Source: Saccharothrix longispora
GTDB taxonomy: Bacteria; Actinomycetota; Actinomycetes; Mycobacteriales; Pseudonocardiaceae
Assembly: GCF_030852425.1 (NCBI RefSeq)
Contig: NZ_NSDM01000021.1
Coordinates: 55,680-119,679 of the forward strand
Direction: 5' to 3'
DNA: 64,000 nt
Below, in pieces: positions 1 through 9,180 of the stretch. Below the pieces are notes generated by a model. It saw only the letters and a list, made by a program, of their open reading frames with translations, was not told the DNA's origin and ran no database searches. The position numbers were made by a program, and so were the translations under genes. Positions within the stretch are counted from its first letter, which is position 1. Every line of letters starts with the position of its first letter.

Positions 1-108
1 GGCGCACAGGCCGGACCGCTCGAAGAAGGACAGGTGGGCGGCCCGGGGCCACGTCGGGAACTTCCGGGCCCTGCCCCGGATGGCCGCGTCGGCCGCGTCC
101 GCACCCAT
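1..108 (-). CDS. Partial unknown protein, N-terminal 36 codons
   Basis: The minus strand has an ATG at 108 preceded by a purine-rich GGGAGG box (about 115-120, spacing slightly long), and the frame stays open to the window edge. The visible peptide begins MGADAADAAIRGRARKF and contains a KFPTWPRAAHLSFFE stretch. I do not recognise the family. The gene would be divergent from the dehydrogenase at 448, sharing the 109-447 spacer. Only the first 36 residues can be seen, so the call rests on start, ribosome binding site and open frame alone. Confidence 0.4.
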   Translation of the reverse strand, partial: MGADAADAAIRGRARKFPTWPRAAHLSFFERSGLCA

Positions 109-447
109 CGGAAGACCACCTCCCATGCTTCGAGACGAGGACCGGTGGCGGACGCCGACGACACCGGGCGGTGTCGAGCACGACGGTGCTGCTGCGGTCG
201 GGACCACCCGGACAGGCCCTCCGATCAGGAGTGATCGCCGCCACACCGTTCAGCATAGCCGGCCCATGTGGTTACACCAAGGTCCTACGTTGGTTTTGAT
301 TGCGTTGTCCTTCTTTTGCCTGCGAAGCGACTGCGGTCTCGGCGGTTCCGCGACCATCCAAGGGTCGTGCCGTGGTCGTGGTCCGGACCCGACCACACAT
401 GTGAACGGATCTCGACCCGCGACCGGGCCCGCTGGTACAACGTCGCC
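109..447. other. Divergent intergenic spacer
   Basis: A 339-base stretch between the left-edge minus-strand gene and the plus-strand dehydrogenase. It has a relatively AT-rich patch at about 275-335, unusual in this GC-rich window and a natural place for promoters of one or both genes. A plus-strand frame from 268 runs into the dehydrogenase, but its first 60 residues do not look like protein and the homologous part starts at 448. No repeat or clear operator was recognised. Confidence 0.4.
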
Positions 448-1170
448 ATGACGAGGACGGCAGTGGTGACCGGTGGCGGCACGGGCATCGGCAGGGCGAT
501 CGCCGAGCAGCTGGTGAAGCAGGGGGTGGACGTGGTGGTCACCGGGCGGCGGGCGGACCTGCTGGCCGCCGCGGCGCGGGAGGTGGGCGCCCGTGCCGTC
601 GCGTTCGACGCCGCCGACCCGGCGCAGGTCGAGGCCGCGCTGGCGGAGCTGCCGGACCGCGTCGACGTGCTGGTGAACAACGCGGGCGGCAACGAGACCC
701 GCCGCCGACCGGAGCCGACCGACCTGGCGCAGGTCCGGGACCTGTGGACGGCCAACTACGCGTCCAACGTGCTCACCGCCGTCCTGGTCACCACCGCCCT
801 GGAGCCGAGGCTGGCCGACGGCGGCCGGGTGATCACCGTCGGGTCCATCGCGGCGCGGCGCGGTTCGGGCAGCTACGGCGCGGCCAAGGCCGCGATCGAG
901 GCGTGGACCGCCGACCTGGCCTTCCGCCTCGGCGGGCGCGGCATCACGGTCAACGTCGTCGCACCCGGCGTCATCGAGGACACCGACTTCTTCGGCGGCG
1001 AGCCGCTCACCGGCGAGCGCCGCGCGAAGCTCGTCGGCAACCCGGCCAACGGCCGCGCCGGCAAGCCCGCCGACGTCGCCGCCGCCGTGACCTTCCTGGC
1101 CTCCCCCGAAGCCGGCCACATCACCGCCCAGGTGATCGGCGTCAACGGCGGCTCCGCCCTGGGCCGCTGA
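448..1170 (+). CDS. SDR family oxidoreductase
   Basis: A 240-residue classical short-chain dehydrogenase/reductase, expected to be a cytoplasmic NAD(P)(H)-dependent oxidoreductase on an unknown alcohol or ketone. The cofactor-binding TGGGTGIG motif is at residues 8-15, NNAG at 77-80, the catalytic Tyr and Lys in YGAAK at about 143-147, and the upstream serine in VGSIAARRG. Length is typical for the family. ATG 448 was chosen because the beta-alpha-beta cofactor fold begins immediately after it; the open frame extends to 268 but the extra residues look random. It stands alone, followed by a 22-bp repeat array and the DGPF/sigma operon. Substrate cannot be inferred. Confidence 0.9.
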   Translation: MTRTAVVTGGGTGIGRAIAEQLVKQGVDVVVTGRRADLLAAAAREVGARAVAFDAADPAQVEAALAELPDRVDVLVNNAGGNETRRRPEPTDLAQVRDLWTANYASNVLTAVLVTTALEPRLADGGRVITVGSIAARRGSGSYGAAKAAIEAWTADLAFRLGGRGITVNVVAPGVIEDTDFFGGEPLTGERRAKLVGNPANGRAGKPADVAAAVTFLASPEAGHITAQVIGVNGGSALGR

Positions 1171-1185
1171 CCGAAGGCCCAACCC

Positions 1186-1251
1186 CCGCGAGTCGTACGC
1201 TCACGCCCCGCGAGTCGCACGCTCAGGCCCGGTGAGTTCCACGTTCGGGCC
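1186..1251. repeat. Three tandem 22-bp direct repeats
   Basis: Three contiguous 22-bp units at 1186-1207, 1208-1229 and 1230-1251 share the core GAGT-n3-ACG-Y-TC. The first two units differ at only two positions; the third is more diverged. They lie between the dehydrogenase stop and the DGPF gene start. A 22-bp period places equivalent bases on the same face of the helix, which would suit an operator array, but they could equally be a short intergenic repeat family. Confidence 0.75.
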
Positions 1252-1255
1252 ACTC

Positions 1256-1269
1256 GGGGAAAATTCCCC
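1256..1269. promoter_or_regulatory. Inverted repeat upstream of DGPF gene
   Basis: GGGGAA-AA-TTCCCC is a perfect dyad with 6-bp arms and a 2-bp centre, starting five bases after the 22-bp repeats and about 90 bases before the DGPF start. Together with those repeats it makes a compact candidate control region for the DGPF/sigma operon. No bound protein can be named. Confidence 0.4.
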
Positions 1270-1359
1270 CGGCTCGGTGTAGAGGACGGCCGGCCCGCTC
1301 CGACCATTGGGCGACCGCGAGCCACCGGGGCGCGCGAACGGACGAACGGGACACCCGAC

Positions 1360-1713
1360 GTGAAGTACTTGATGCTGGTCTACGGCAACCAGGAGAAGTG
1401 GGACTCCATCCCCGCGGACCAGTGGCCGGACGTGGTCGCCAACCAGGACGCGTTCAACAGGAGGTACCAGGGCACCGGTGAGCTGATCGGTGCCTACGGC
1501 CTCGCGGACGCGGTGATGGCGCGGCTCGTCAAGCGGGTCGACGGCGCGCCCGCGGTCACCGACGGGCCGTACCTGGAGACCAAGGAGTACATCGCCAGCT
1601 TCTACCTGCTCGACGTGGAGAGCGAGGAGCGGGCGCACGAGATCGCCGCCGACATGCCGTGGGCCGATCAGGACCCGGTCGAGGTGTGGCCGGTCCCCCA
1701 CGAGGGGCAGTGA
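1360..1713 (+). CDS. YCII-related DGPF-domain protein
   Basis: A 117-residue protein of the YCII/DGPF family, named for the Asp-Gly-Pro-(Phe/Tyr) motif, seen here as DGPYLETKEYI near residues 68-78. Family members are small alpha/beta barrel-like proteins of uncertain activity. The start is GTG 1360, giving the usual N-terminus MKYLMLVYG. Its stop overlaps the next gene's start (GTGA at 1710-1713). DGPF genes are a known hallmark partner of ECF42 sigma factors, which fits the downstream gene. The dyad at 1256-1269 and the 22-bp repeats upstream may control the pair. Confidence 0.88.
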   Translation: MKYLMLVYGNQEKWDSIPADQWPDVVANQDAFNRRYQGTGELIGAYGLADAVMARLVKRVDGAPAVTDGPYLETKEYIASFYLLDVESEERAHEIAADMPWADQDPVEVWPVPHEGQ

Positions 1714-2933
1714 CGGGGCACCGACGCGTCGAGGACCTGCTGCGCGAACTGGCGCCGCGGGTCCTCGGCGTGCTGGTGCGCCGGCACGGCCAGTTCGACG
1801 CGTGCGAGGACGCCGTGCAGGAGGCGCTGCTCGACGCCGCGGTGCGGTGGGCGGCCGACGGACTGCCGGGCAACCCGCGCGGCTGGCTGCTCACGGTGGC
1901 GTCGCGCCGCCTGGTCGACCACGTGCGCAGCGAGAACGCCCGCCGCCGGCGTGAACTGGTCGCGACGCCGCAGGCGGAGGTGCTCGCCGCACCGGCCGAC
2001 GCCGAGCCGGACCGGGACGACTCGCTGGAACTGCTGTTCCTGTGCTGCCACCCGGCGTTGTCCGAACCCAGCCGGATCGCGTTGACCCTGCGCGCCGTGG
2101 GCGGCCTGACCACGGCGCAGGTCGCCGCCGCGTTCCTCGTGCCCGAGGCCACGATGGCGCAGCGCATCAGCCGCGCCAAGCAGACCGTGCGCGACGCCGG
2201 GTTCGGCGGGCTCGCGGGCGAGGACCACGCCGAACGCCTGCGCGCCGTCCTGCACGTGCTCTACCTCGTGTTCACCGAGGGCCACACCACGACCGACCGC
2301 GGCGACCTGACCGCGCCGGACCTGTCCGACGAGGCGATCCGCCTGACCCGCGCGCTGCACGCGCTCCTGCCCGACGACGGCGAGGTGGCGGGCCTGCTGG
2401 CCCTCATGCTCCTCACCGACGCCCACCGCCCGGCCCGCACCGCCCCGGACGGCACGCCGGTCCCGCTGCCCGAGCAGGACCGCACCCGGTGGGACCGCGC
2501 CCTGGTCGAGGAGGGAACCGGGCTGATCACCCGCACCCTGCCCCGCGGCGCGGTGGGCTCCTACCAGCTCCAGGCCGCCATCGCCGCCGTGCACACCGAG
2601 GCGCCGACCGCCGAGGCCACCGACTGGCCGCAGGTGCTGGCCCTGTACGACCTGCTGGAACGCGTGGCCCCGAGCCCGGTGACCGCGTTGAACCGGGCCG
2701 TGGCGGTCGCGATGGTGCAGGGTCCGGACGCCGGACTGGCACTGGTCGCGGACCTGGAAGCCGACCGGCACCTGACCCGCACCCACCGCCTGCACGCCGT
2801 CAAGGCGCACCTGCTGGAGCTGGCCGGCCGGCCCGGACCCGCCCGGGACGCCTACCGCGAGGCCGCCCGGCGTGCCACGAGCCTGCCTGAACGCCACCAC
2901 CTGACCACCCGCGCCCAACGCCTCGACGGGTGA
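1710..2933 (+). CDS. ECF42-type RNA polymerase sigma factor with TPR-like extension
   Basis: A 407-residue sigma factor, about twice the length of an ordinary ECF sigma. Region 2 lies around residues 10-80 (acidic DACEDAVQEALLDA followed by a tryptophan-containing segment), and region 4 around 115-165 with helix-turn-helix TTAQVAAAFLVPEATMAQRIS. The long C-terminal half resembles the DUF6596/TPR-type extension of the ECF42 group and ends with a conserved-looking AHLLELAGRPGPARDAYREAA motif region. ECF42 genes typically neighbour DGPF genes, as here. GTG 1710 was chosen because it overlaps the DGPF stop by four bases and has an AGGGG box just upstream. No anti-sigma gene is adjacent; in this group the C-terminal extension is thought to be functionally important. 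Confidence 0.88.
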   Translation: MTGHRRVEDLLRELAPRVLGVLVRRHGQFDACEDAVQEALLDAAVRWAADGLPGNPRGWLLTVASRRLVDHVRSENARRRRELVATPQAEVLAAPADAEPDRDDSLELLFLCCHPALSEPSRIALTLRAVGGLTTAQVAAAFLVPEATMAQRISRAKQTVRDAGFGGLAGEDHAERLRAVLHVLYLVFTEGHTTTDRGDLTAPDLSDEAIRLTRALHALLPDDGEVAGLLALMLLTDAHRPARTAPDGTPVPLPEQDRTRWDRALVEEGTGLITRTLPRGAVGSYQLQAAIAAVHTEAPTAEATDWPQVLALYDLLERVAPSPVTALNRAVAVAMVQGPDAGLALVADLEADRHLTRTHRLHAVKAHLLELAGRPGPARDAYREAARRATSLPERHHLTTRAQRLDG

Positions 2934-2953
2934 CGCCGCACCCGCCGGTCCCG

Positions 2954-2988
2954 CGCCGCCGAACGGTCAGCGCGCCTGTTCGGCGGCG
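2954..2988. terminator. Hairpin between convergent genes
   Basis: CGCCGCCGAAC at 2954-2964 pairs perfectly with GTTCGGCGGCG at 2978-2988 around a 13-base loop. It sits in the 33-bp gap between the sigma-factor stop and the converging regulator and overlaps that regulator's last codons, so it could terminate both transcripts. There is no T-run, which is common in actinobacterial terminators. Confidence 0.45.
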
Positions 2989-5924
2989 TAGAAGTCGGGC
3001 ACGCGCAGGCAGGCCGGGTCGAAGTCGTCCGGGACGGCCGGGCACTCCGCGGCGTCCTTCCCCAGTGCTCCGGCCACGCGCGCGAGGCGAGCCAGGGTCC
3101 GGGCGGTCTCCAGGTGGTTGTCGGTGCTGCGGCGCAGGTCGAGCGCGTGGCGCAGGGCGGTGTCGGCCACGCGCCAGTCGCCCTCCAGGACGGCCAGGTC
3201 GGCGCTCGCCCGCAGCACCTCCGCCAGGCCGTCGGTGCTGCCCAGGCGTTCGTGCACGGTCCGGGCGCGGGCCAGGCGGCCTTCGGCGGCACGCGGCCGG
3301 CCGTCGCGCAGGTCGACGTCGGCGAGCGCCTGCTCGGCGTAGGCCGTGCCCAGGTCGTCGTCCATCTCCTCGCACGCGGTCAGGACCCCGTGCAGCAGGT
3401 CGGCGGCCTCGGCGAAGTCCCCGAGGTCGGTCAGCGCCAAGGCGAGGCGGTAGCGGCACAGCTCGGCGCGCGCCGTGACGCCCGCGGCCAGGGACAGGGC
3501 CTCGCGCAGCAGCGGCACGGCCGCTTCGGGCACGCCGGCCTCGTGGCGGAGTGAGCCGAGCGCCATGAGGCAGTCGCGCAGCAGGTCGCGCGGCACACCG
3601 GGGTGGCGGGCCCGTTCGACGGCGTCGGTCAGCCACCGCTCGCCGTCGCCGAACCGACCCAACCTGGCCTCGGCCGCACCGGCCTGGCGCAGGGCCCGCA
3701 GCAGCAGCACGTGGTCGTCGGTGTCCCGCGCGGCGGCCACCTGCTCGGCGGCGACATCGCGCAGCTCGGTGAACCGGTCGCGCTGCACGCACACGTCGTA
3801 CAGGGCGCCGAGCAGGCGGGCGAGCAGGTGGCGGGAACCGCGCTCCCGGACGTCGCGCACGCACAGCCGCAGCTCGCGCTCCCACTCGTCGTCGTAGGAG
3901 CGCAGCCACAGGAACCCCGACAGGCGCAGCGCCAACGCGCCCGCGAGGTCGGCCAGACCGGCGCGGCGGGCCTGGCCGACGGCGGCCACCAGGCTCCGGC
4001 GCTCCGCCTCGAACCAGTCGGCGGGCGCCTCCCGGGCCAGGGCCGCGGCGGCGGGCGGTGGCGCGGCGACCGGGTCGGCGGTGCGGGCGATGCCGTGCGG
4101 GAGGCGGTCGTCGGCCTCGGCGGCGAGCGCCAGCCACCCGCCCAGCACACCGGCCACGGCGTCCCGCTCGCCCGGCTCCACGGGCTCCTGTTCGCGCGCC
4201 ACGTCGGTGACCAGGTCGTGCAGCCGGTAGCGCACCTGTCCCACCCGGTCCGCCCCGAGCGGTTCGACGAGGTGCAGGTCCACCAGCCGGTCCAGGGGGC
4301 CGGGCCGCCACGCGGGGTCGCCCAGCAGCGCGCCGGCCACCCACCCCGGCCAGTCGGGCACCTCCAGCCGCCCGAGCAACCGGAACAGCCGCTGCTCGGG
4401 CGGGTCCAGGGCGTCCACGCTGAGCGTGATGCTCGCCCGCACGTCCAGGTCGCCCACGGACAGCTCGTCCAGCCTGCCGCGTTCCCGGGTGAGCAGGTCG
4501 AGGAACTCGGCGACGCGCCGGTGCGGCTGCACCGCCAGGCGACCGGCCGCGACGACGACGGCCAGCGGCAGGTTCGCGCACGCGGCCACGACGGCGCGGG
4601 CGGCGTCGGGCTCGGCGGCGAACCGCTCGCGCCCCAGCACGTGCGCGAACAGCTCCACCGCGGCGTGGGCGTCCAGCACCGGCACCTCGACCCGCTCGAC
4701 GCCCACCAGCGCGCCGAGGCGACCGCGCGAGGTGACCAGGACGCGGCAGCCCGCCGTGCCCGGCAGCAGTGGCCGGACCTGACGCTCCGAGTGGGCGTCG
4801 TCCAGCACGAGCAGCACGCGCCGGCCGGCGAGCAGGCTGCGGTACAGCCCCAGCCGCCGGCCGGGGTCCTGGGGCACGACGCCGCCGTCCACGCCGAGCG
4901 CGCGCAGCGCCCGACCGACGACGAGGTGCGGGTCGGCGGGCCGCGGGCCGCTGCCGCCGAGGTCGACGTGCAGCTGGCCGTCCGGGAAGCACGGGACCGC
5001 CTGGTGCGCGGCGGTCACCGCCAGTGCGGACTTGCCGACCCCGCCGCGCCCCACCAGCAGCACGACCGGTGACGCGCCGTCGTCCCGCAGCAGGCGGCCG
5101 ATCCGGCGCAACGGCTCGTCGCGCCCGGTCAGGCGGCCGATGGGCAGCGGCAGCTCGCGGGGTGGCAGGTCGTGCCGCGCCGCCCGCGCCGGCTCCCCAC
5201 CACGCAGCACGTCCTGTTCGAGCGCGCGCAGCCCCGGCCCCGGCTCGATGCCCAGCTCGTCGGCGAACGTCCGCCGCACCCGGCGGCAGGCGGCCAGCGC
5301 GTCGGCCCGCCGCCCGGCCGCGACCAGCGCCCGGACGCGCGTCTCCCACAGACCTTCCCGGAACGGGTGCTCGGCCAGCTCCGGCGTCACGTCCCGCAGC
5401 ACGGCGTCCGGTCGGCCCAGCGCCAGGTCGGCGCGCAGCTTCGCCTCGACGACCGCCAGGCGTTCCTCGTGCAGCGCGGCCCGCACCTCGACGGCCTGCT
5501 CGTCGGGGACGTCCGCGAGCGCCGGTCCCCGCCACAGCGCCAGGGCCGCGGCCAGCTCGGTCGCCGCCTCGTCGTGCCGCCCGGCCGCCGCCGCCCGCGC
5601 GCCCCGTGACGCGGCCCGCCGGAAGTCCGCGAGGTCCAGCCGGTGGCCGTCCAGGGAGAGCAGGTAGCCGCCGGGGTGCGACTCGACCGGGTCCGCGCCG
5701 GCGGCGCGCAGGGCGGCGCGCAGCTTGCTGACGACGTTGTGCAGCTGGGCGCGCGCGGTCGGCGGCGGCCGGTCCCACAGCGCCTCCACGAGGACGTCGG
5801 CCCGCGTCGGCCGGTCGCCGTTGAGCAGGAGCGTGGCGAGCACGAACCGCGCCCGGGCCCCGCCGACCGGCAGCACCCGTCCGTCGTGCACCGCCCGCAC
5901 CGCTCCGAGCAACCCGAACTCCAC
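2967..5924 (-). CDS. SARP-family regulator (BTAD, NB-ARC, TPR)
   Basis: A 985-residue AfsR-like transcriptional regulator. Domain order: OmpR-type winged helix (about 1-90, with LVEALWDRPPPTARAQLHNVVSKLR), bacterial transcriptional activator domain (about 95-240), an NB-ARC/AP-ATPase module with P-loop GRGGVGKSAL near residue 290 and Walker B LLVLDDA, and a C-terminal tetratricopeptide region from about 670. Such proteins activate secondary-metabolite or stress genes by binding heptameric direct repeats. GTG 5924 begins with the family N-terminus VEFGLLGAVRA and has GGGAGG upstream. It diverges from a second SARP gene over 87 bp, so the two may share control sequences. No biosynthetic cluster is visible nearby except a flavin monooxygenase. 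Confidence 0.9.
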   Translation of the reverse strand: MEFGLLGAVRAVHDGRVLPVGGARARFVLATLLLNGDRPTRADVLVEALWDRPPPTARAQLHNVVSKLRAALRAAGADPVESHPGGYLLSLDGHRLDLADFRRAASRGARAAAAGRHDEAATELAAALALWRGPALADVPDEQAVEVRAALHEERLAVVEAKLRADLALGRPDAVLRDVTPELAEHPFREGLWETRVRALVAAGRRADALAACRRVRRTFADELGIEPGPGLRALEQDVLRGGEPARAARHDLPPRELPLPIGRLTGRDEPLRRIGRLLRDDGASPVVLLVGRGGVGKSALAVTAAHQAVPCFPDGQLHVDLGGSGPRPADPHLVVGRALRALGVDGGVVPQDPGRRLGLYRSLLAGRRVLLVLDDAHSERQVRPLLPGTAGCRVLVTSRGRLGALVGVERVEVPVLDAHAAVELFAHVLGRERFAAEPDAARAVVAACANLPLAVVVAAGRLAVQPHRRVAEFLDLLTRERGRLDELSVGDLDVRASITLSVDALDPPEQRLFRLLGRLEVPDWPGWVAGALLGDPAWRPGPLDRLVDLHLVEPLGADRVGQVRYRLHDLVTDVAREQEPVEPGERDAVAGVLGGWLALAAEADDRLPHGIARTADPVAAPPPAAAALAREAPADWFEAERRSLVAAVGQARRAGLADLAGALALRLSGFLWLRSYDDEWERELRLCVRDVRERGSRHLLARLLGALYDVCVQRDRFTELRDVAAEQVAAARDTDDHVLLLRALRQAGAAEARLGRFGDGERWLTDAVERARHPGVPRDLLRDCLMALGSLRHEAGVPEAAVPLLREALSLAAGVTARAELCRYRLALALTDLGDFAEAADLLHGVLTACEEMDDDLGTAYAEQALADVDLRDGRPRAAEGRLARARTVHERLGSTDGLAEVLRASADLAVLEGDWRVADTALRHALDLRRSTDNHLETARTLARLARVAGALGKDAAECPAVPDDFDPACLRVPDFYAAEQAR

Positions 5925-6011
5925 GCGTCCCCACGCCTCCCGCTCCGGTGACGTGCCAGCGTATTGGGTCGCCGGGTAGGCTCGCGGGCGGTGCTGCCAG
6001 GGGGTCACGTC

Positions 6012-9000
6012 GTGCGGTTCGCGATCCTGGGGCCGTTGCGGGTCGAACGCGACGGCGTCCCGGTGGAGATCGGCGGGCGTCGGCAGCGGGACCTGCTGGC
6101 GCTGTTGTCGGTGCGCCCCAACCGCTTCCTGTCCGCCGACTGGCTGGCCGACGCCCTGTGGGACGGCCGCCCGCCCGCGAGCGCCGCCGTGACGCTGCGG
6201 ACCCACGTCGCCGGCCTGCGGCGCGCCCTGGAACCCGGCCGCGGCCACCGGGCTCCCGCCGAGCTGCTGCGCGGCGGGAACGGCGGGTACGAGCTGACCG
6301 TGCCGCCGGACGCGGTGGACGCCGTCCGCTTCACCACCCTCGCCGACGACGCCGCCGCGGCCCTGGCTTCCGGCGACAGCCCGCTGGCCGAGCACCGCTA
6401 CCGCGAGGCGCTGGCGCTGTGGCGCGGTGACGTGGCGGTCGCCGGCCTGGAGGCCGTGCGCGCCGACGCGGCCCGGTTGACCGAGGCGCGGCTGGCCGCC
6501 GCCGAGGGGTGGTTCACCGCGTCCGTGGACGTGGGGCGGCACCACGAGGTGCTGCCCGAGCTGCGGCGGTTCGTGACCGAGCACCCGGAGCGCGAGCGCG
6601 CACGTGGCCGCCTCATGCTCGCCCTCTACCGCACCGGGCGGCAGGCGGAGGCGCTGGCGGTCTACGACGAAGGCCGGCGCGTGCTGGCCGAGGAGTACGG
6701 GGTCTCGCCGACCGAGGCGTTGCGCGACCTGCACCGACGCATCCTGGTCCACGACGTCCCGGGGGCCGGCGGGGCGCGGGGGGCCGGAATTGTCGTACCC
6801 CTGGAGGAGAATGGGAACAGGGGTCCCCTGGGCGAGGACCCCTGCGGAGCACGCCCTGCGGTGGTGGCGGGACGGGACGGGCGCGAGGTAGTCGGCGGTC
6901 CTGGCGTCGGCGGCGGTCCTGGCGGCGGAGTCGCCCGGGGTGTCGGGATCGACCGGGGTGTCGGGATCGACCGGATCGTGGGCCGCCAACGGGAACTCGC
7001 CCTGCTCGACGGGTTGTTGGTCGCCGCGAGGCACGCGGGAGGGCGGTTCGCCGTCGTGGTCGGCGAGGCCGGGATCGGGAAGACCAGCCTGGCCCGGGTC
7101 GTCGGCGCACGTGCCGCGGCGAGCGGGACCCCGGTGGTGTGGGCGCGGTGCCCCGACATCGGGCAGACCCCGCCGTTCTGGTTGTGGACGCAGGTGGTGC
7201 GCGCCCTGTCGCCGGGTGCGGTGGAGCCCGCGCTGGCCGGTTTCACCGGGCTGTTCGCCGGCCACACCGACCGCGGTGGCCGGACCGACCACACCGGGCA
7301 CACCGACCGCCTGGACCCGACCGCGCGCTTCCGCGCCTACGACGCCGTCGCCGCGCTCGTCCGCACCGCCGCCGAACCCGCCGGCCTCGTGCTGGTCCTG
7401 GACGACCTGCACGCCGCCGACCCCGACTCGCTGCTGCTCCTGCGCTACCTCGCGCCCGCCCTGCACACCTCGCGGGCGCTCGTGGTCGTGACGCTGCGCC
7501 CGTACGAGCACGACCCGGACCTGGTCGCCGCGCTCGCCGACATCGCCCGCTCCCCCGGCCACCGCCGCCTGCACCCCGCCGGGCTCGACGCGGACGCCGT
7601 GGCCGACCTGGTGCGCGAGCACACCGGCACGACCCCGTCGGCCGACGTCGTGGACCGGCTCGTCACCCGCACCGGCGGCAACCCGTTCTTCCTCACCGAA
7701 CTGCTGACCTCGCCGGACGACCCGCCGCCGGGCATCCGCGACACCGTCCGCCGCCGCCTGCACGCGCTCGACGACGCCACGCGGGACTGCCTGGACCTGC
7801 TCAGCGTCGCGGGCCGGGACCTGGACGTCGCCGTCGTGGGCACGCCCTCGCCCGCCGCCGACCACCTGATCACCGAGACCGCGCCCCGCGTCGTCGGGTT
7901 CCGGCACCCGCTGTTCGCCGAGGCGACGTACGCGGACCTGTCCCCGACCCGGCGCGCGACCCTGCACGCCCGCCTGGCCGACACGGGCCGTGACGTGCTC
8001 ACCCCGGCCGAGCTGGCCCACCACTACGGGCGCGCGGGGAACCGCCGGGCCGACCACCTGCACTGGACGCTGGAAGCCGCCGAGGACGCCACCCGCCGCC
8101 TCGCCTTCGAGGACGCGCTGACCCACCTGGACCGGGCCGCGACCCTGCTCACCGACCCGGCCGACGAGCTGGCGGTGCACCTGCGCCGCGCGTCCCTGCT
8201 GCACATCACCGTCGGCATCGGCAGCGACGCGGTGGCGGACGCCGCCGCCGACGCCCACCGCCTGCTGAACCGGCTGAGCCCGTCCGGGACCCCCGCCGCG
8301 GACCTGGGCACCGCCCTGTGGACGTTGGGCGAACTGGCCTGCAACCGCGCCGACTTCCCGCTCGCCACCGACCTCGCCGAACGGCTGCTCGCAACCGGGA
8401 GCGGTGCCCCCACCACGACCGCCGCCCACTACCTGCTGGGGGTGGCCGCCTACTTCACCGGTCGGCTCGCCGACGCCGACGACCACCTCACCACCGCCCT
8501 CGACCACCTCGACGAACGCCTCCTGCGCGGGCAGACCGGGCGCACGCCGACCCTGGCGGTCCACGAGTTCCGGGCCCTCGTGCGGTCGCTGCGCGGTCTG
8601 GACGCCCGGCCGGACCTGGCGGCCGCGCGGGCCTTGGCCGAACGCACCGACGACCCGTACGGCCGCGCCAACGCGGAGCTGTTCGCCGGCTGGAACGCCC
8701 TCCAGGAGCACGACGCGGCCGCGGCCGGGCGCGCGGCCCGGGCGTGCCGCCGCATCGGCGCCGAGGGGCACATGGCGCACTTCGTCACGACCGGCGACTT
8801 CTACGCCGAGTGGGCGGCCGTGCTGGAGGGCGACGCGTCCAGGCTGGCCGCCATGCGCGCCGCCGCCGACGGCATCTACCGGCTGGGCCTGCGCGCGACG
8901 CGCACGATCACGACCGCCGCCGTCGCCGTCGCCCACCTCGCAGCCGGTCGCCCGGAGGAGGCCGCCGCGCTCGCCGACGAGGGCCTGGCGTCGGCCGGCG

Positions 9001-9137
9001 CGGTCGGCGAGCGGGTGCTCGTCGCCGAGCTGCACCGCATCCGCGGCCTGGCCAGGGGCGACGCGCACGAGCTGGCCACCGGTCGTGCGACCGCCGAGGC
9101 GCAGGGCGCCCACCTGCTGCTGGCCCGCTTCCGCTGA
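6012..9137 (+). CDS. SARP/LuxR-type large ATPase regulator (BTAD plus AAA)
   Basis: A 1041-residue regulator with an OmpR-like DNA-binding domain (about 1-95), a BTAD (about 100-245), a Gly-rich linker (about 260-320), and a MalT/AAA_16-type ATPase with P-loop GEAGIGKTS near residue 355 and Walker B LVLVLDDLHAADP. The C-terminal half is helical and repeat-like, probably TPR; no C-terminal LuxR helix-turn-helix is seen. GTG 6012 follows an AGGGGG box and gives the usual VRFAILGPLRV start. The linker carries an 18-bp tandem duplication. Downstream, after 90 bp with a heptamer array, lies an FAD monooxygenase that is the likeliest local target. Confidence 0.88.
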   Translation: MRFAILGPLRVERDGVPVEIGGRRQRDLLALLSVRPNRFLSADWLADALWDGRPPASAAVTLRTHVAGLRRALEPGRGHRAPAELLRGGNGGYELTVPPDAVDAVRFTTLADDAAAALASGDSPLAEHRYREALALWRGDVAVAGLEAVRADAARLTEARLAAAEGWFTASVDVGRHHEVLPELRRFVTEHPERERARGRLMLALYRTGRQAEALAVYDEGRRVLAEEYGVSPTEALRDLHRRILVHDVPGAGGARGAGIVVPLEENGNRGPLGEDPCGARPAVVAGRDGREVVGGPGVGGGPGGGVARGVGIDRGVGIDRIVGRQRELALLDGLLVAARHAGGRFAVVVGEAGIGKTSLARVVGARAAASGTPVVWARCPDIGQTPPFWLWTQVVRALSPGAVEPALAGFTGLFAGHTDRGGRTDHTGHTDRLDPTARFRAYDAVAALVRTAAEPAGLVLVLDDLHAADPDSLLLLRYLAPALHTSRALVVVTLRPYEHDPDLVAALADIARSPGHRRLHPAGLDADAVADLVREHTGTTPSADVVDRLVTRTGGNPFFLTELLTSPDDPPPGIRDTVRRRLHALDDATRDCLDLLSVAGRDLDVAVVGTPSPAADHLITETAPRVVGFRHPLFAEATYADLSPTRRATLHARLADTGRDVLTPAELAHHYGRAGNRRADHLHWTLEAAEDATRRLAFEDALTHLDRAATLLTDPADELAVHLRRASLLHITVGIGSDAVADAAADAHRLLNRLSPSGTPAADLGTALWTLGELACNRADFPLATDLAERLLATGSGAPTTTAAHYLLGVAAYFTGRLADADDHLTTALDHLDERLLRGQTGRTPTLAVHEFRALVRSLRGLDARPDLAAARALAERTDDPYGRANAELFAGWNALQEHDAAAAGRAARACRRIGAEGHMAHFVTTGDFYAEWAAVLEGDASRLAAMRAAADGIYRLGLRATRTITTAAVAVAHLAAGRPEEAAALADEGLASAGAVGERVLVAELHRIRGLARGDAHELATGRATAEAQGAHLLLARFR
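6935..6970 (+). repeat. 18-bp in-frame tandem duplication
   Basis: Two exact copies of an 18-bp unit beginning CCGGGGTGTCGGG (6935-6952 and 6953-6970) encode GVGIDR twice in the linker between the BTAD and ATPase domains of the regulator. As the unit is six codons the frame is kept. The surrounding linker is Gly-rich, so length variation here is probably tolerated. Confidence 0.85.
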
Positions 9138-9150
9138 ACCGCCCCGCGAC

Positions 9151-9180
9151 CTCCACAGGCGTCTCCACACAATCTCCACA
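9151..9180. promoter_or_regulatory. SARP-like heptamer direct-repeat array
   Basis: CTCCACA occurs three times, at 9151-9157, 9163-9169 and 9174-9180, with start-to-start spacings of 12 and 11 bp. A weaker CTCCGCT follows at 9184-9190. SARP proteins are known to bind heptameric direct repeats spaced about one helical turn apart near the -35 region. The array lies between the second SARP gene and the FAD monooxygenase start at 9228, so it is a candidate site for the adjacent regulator. Which SARP binds is inference. Confidence 0.55.
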
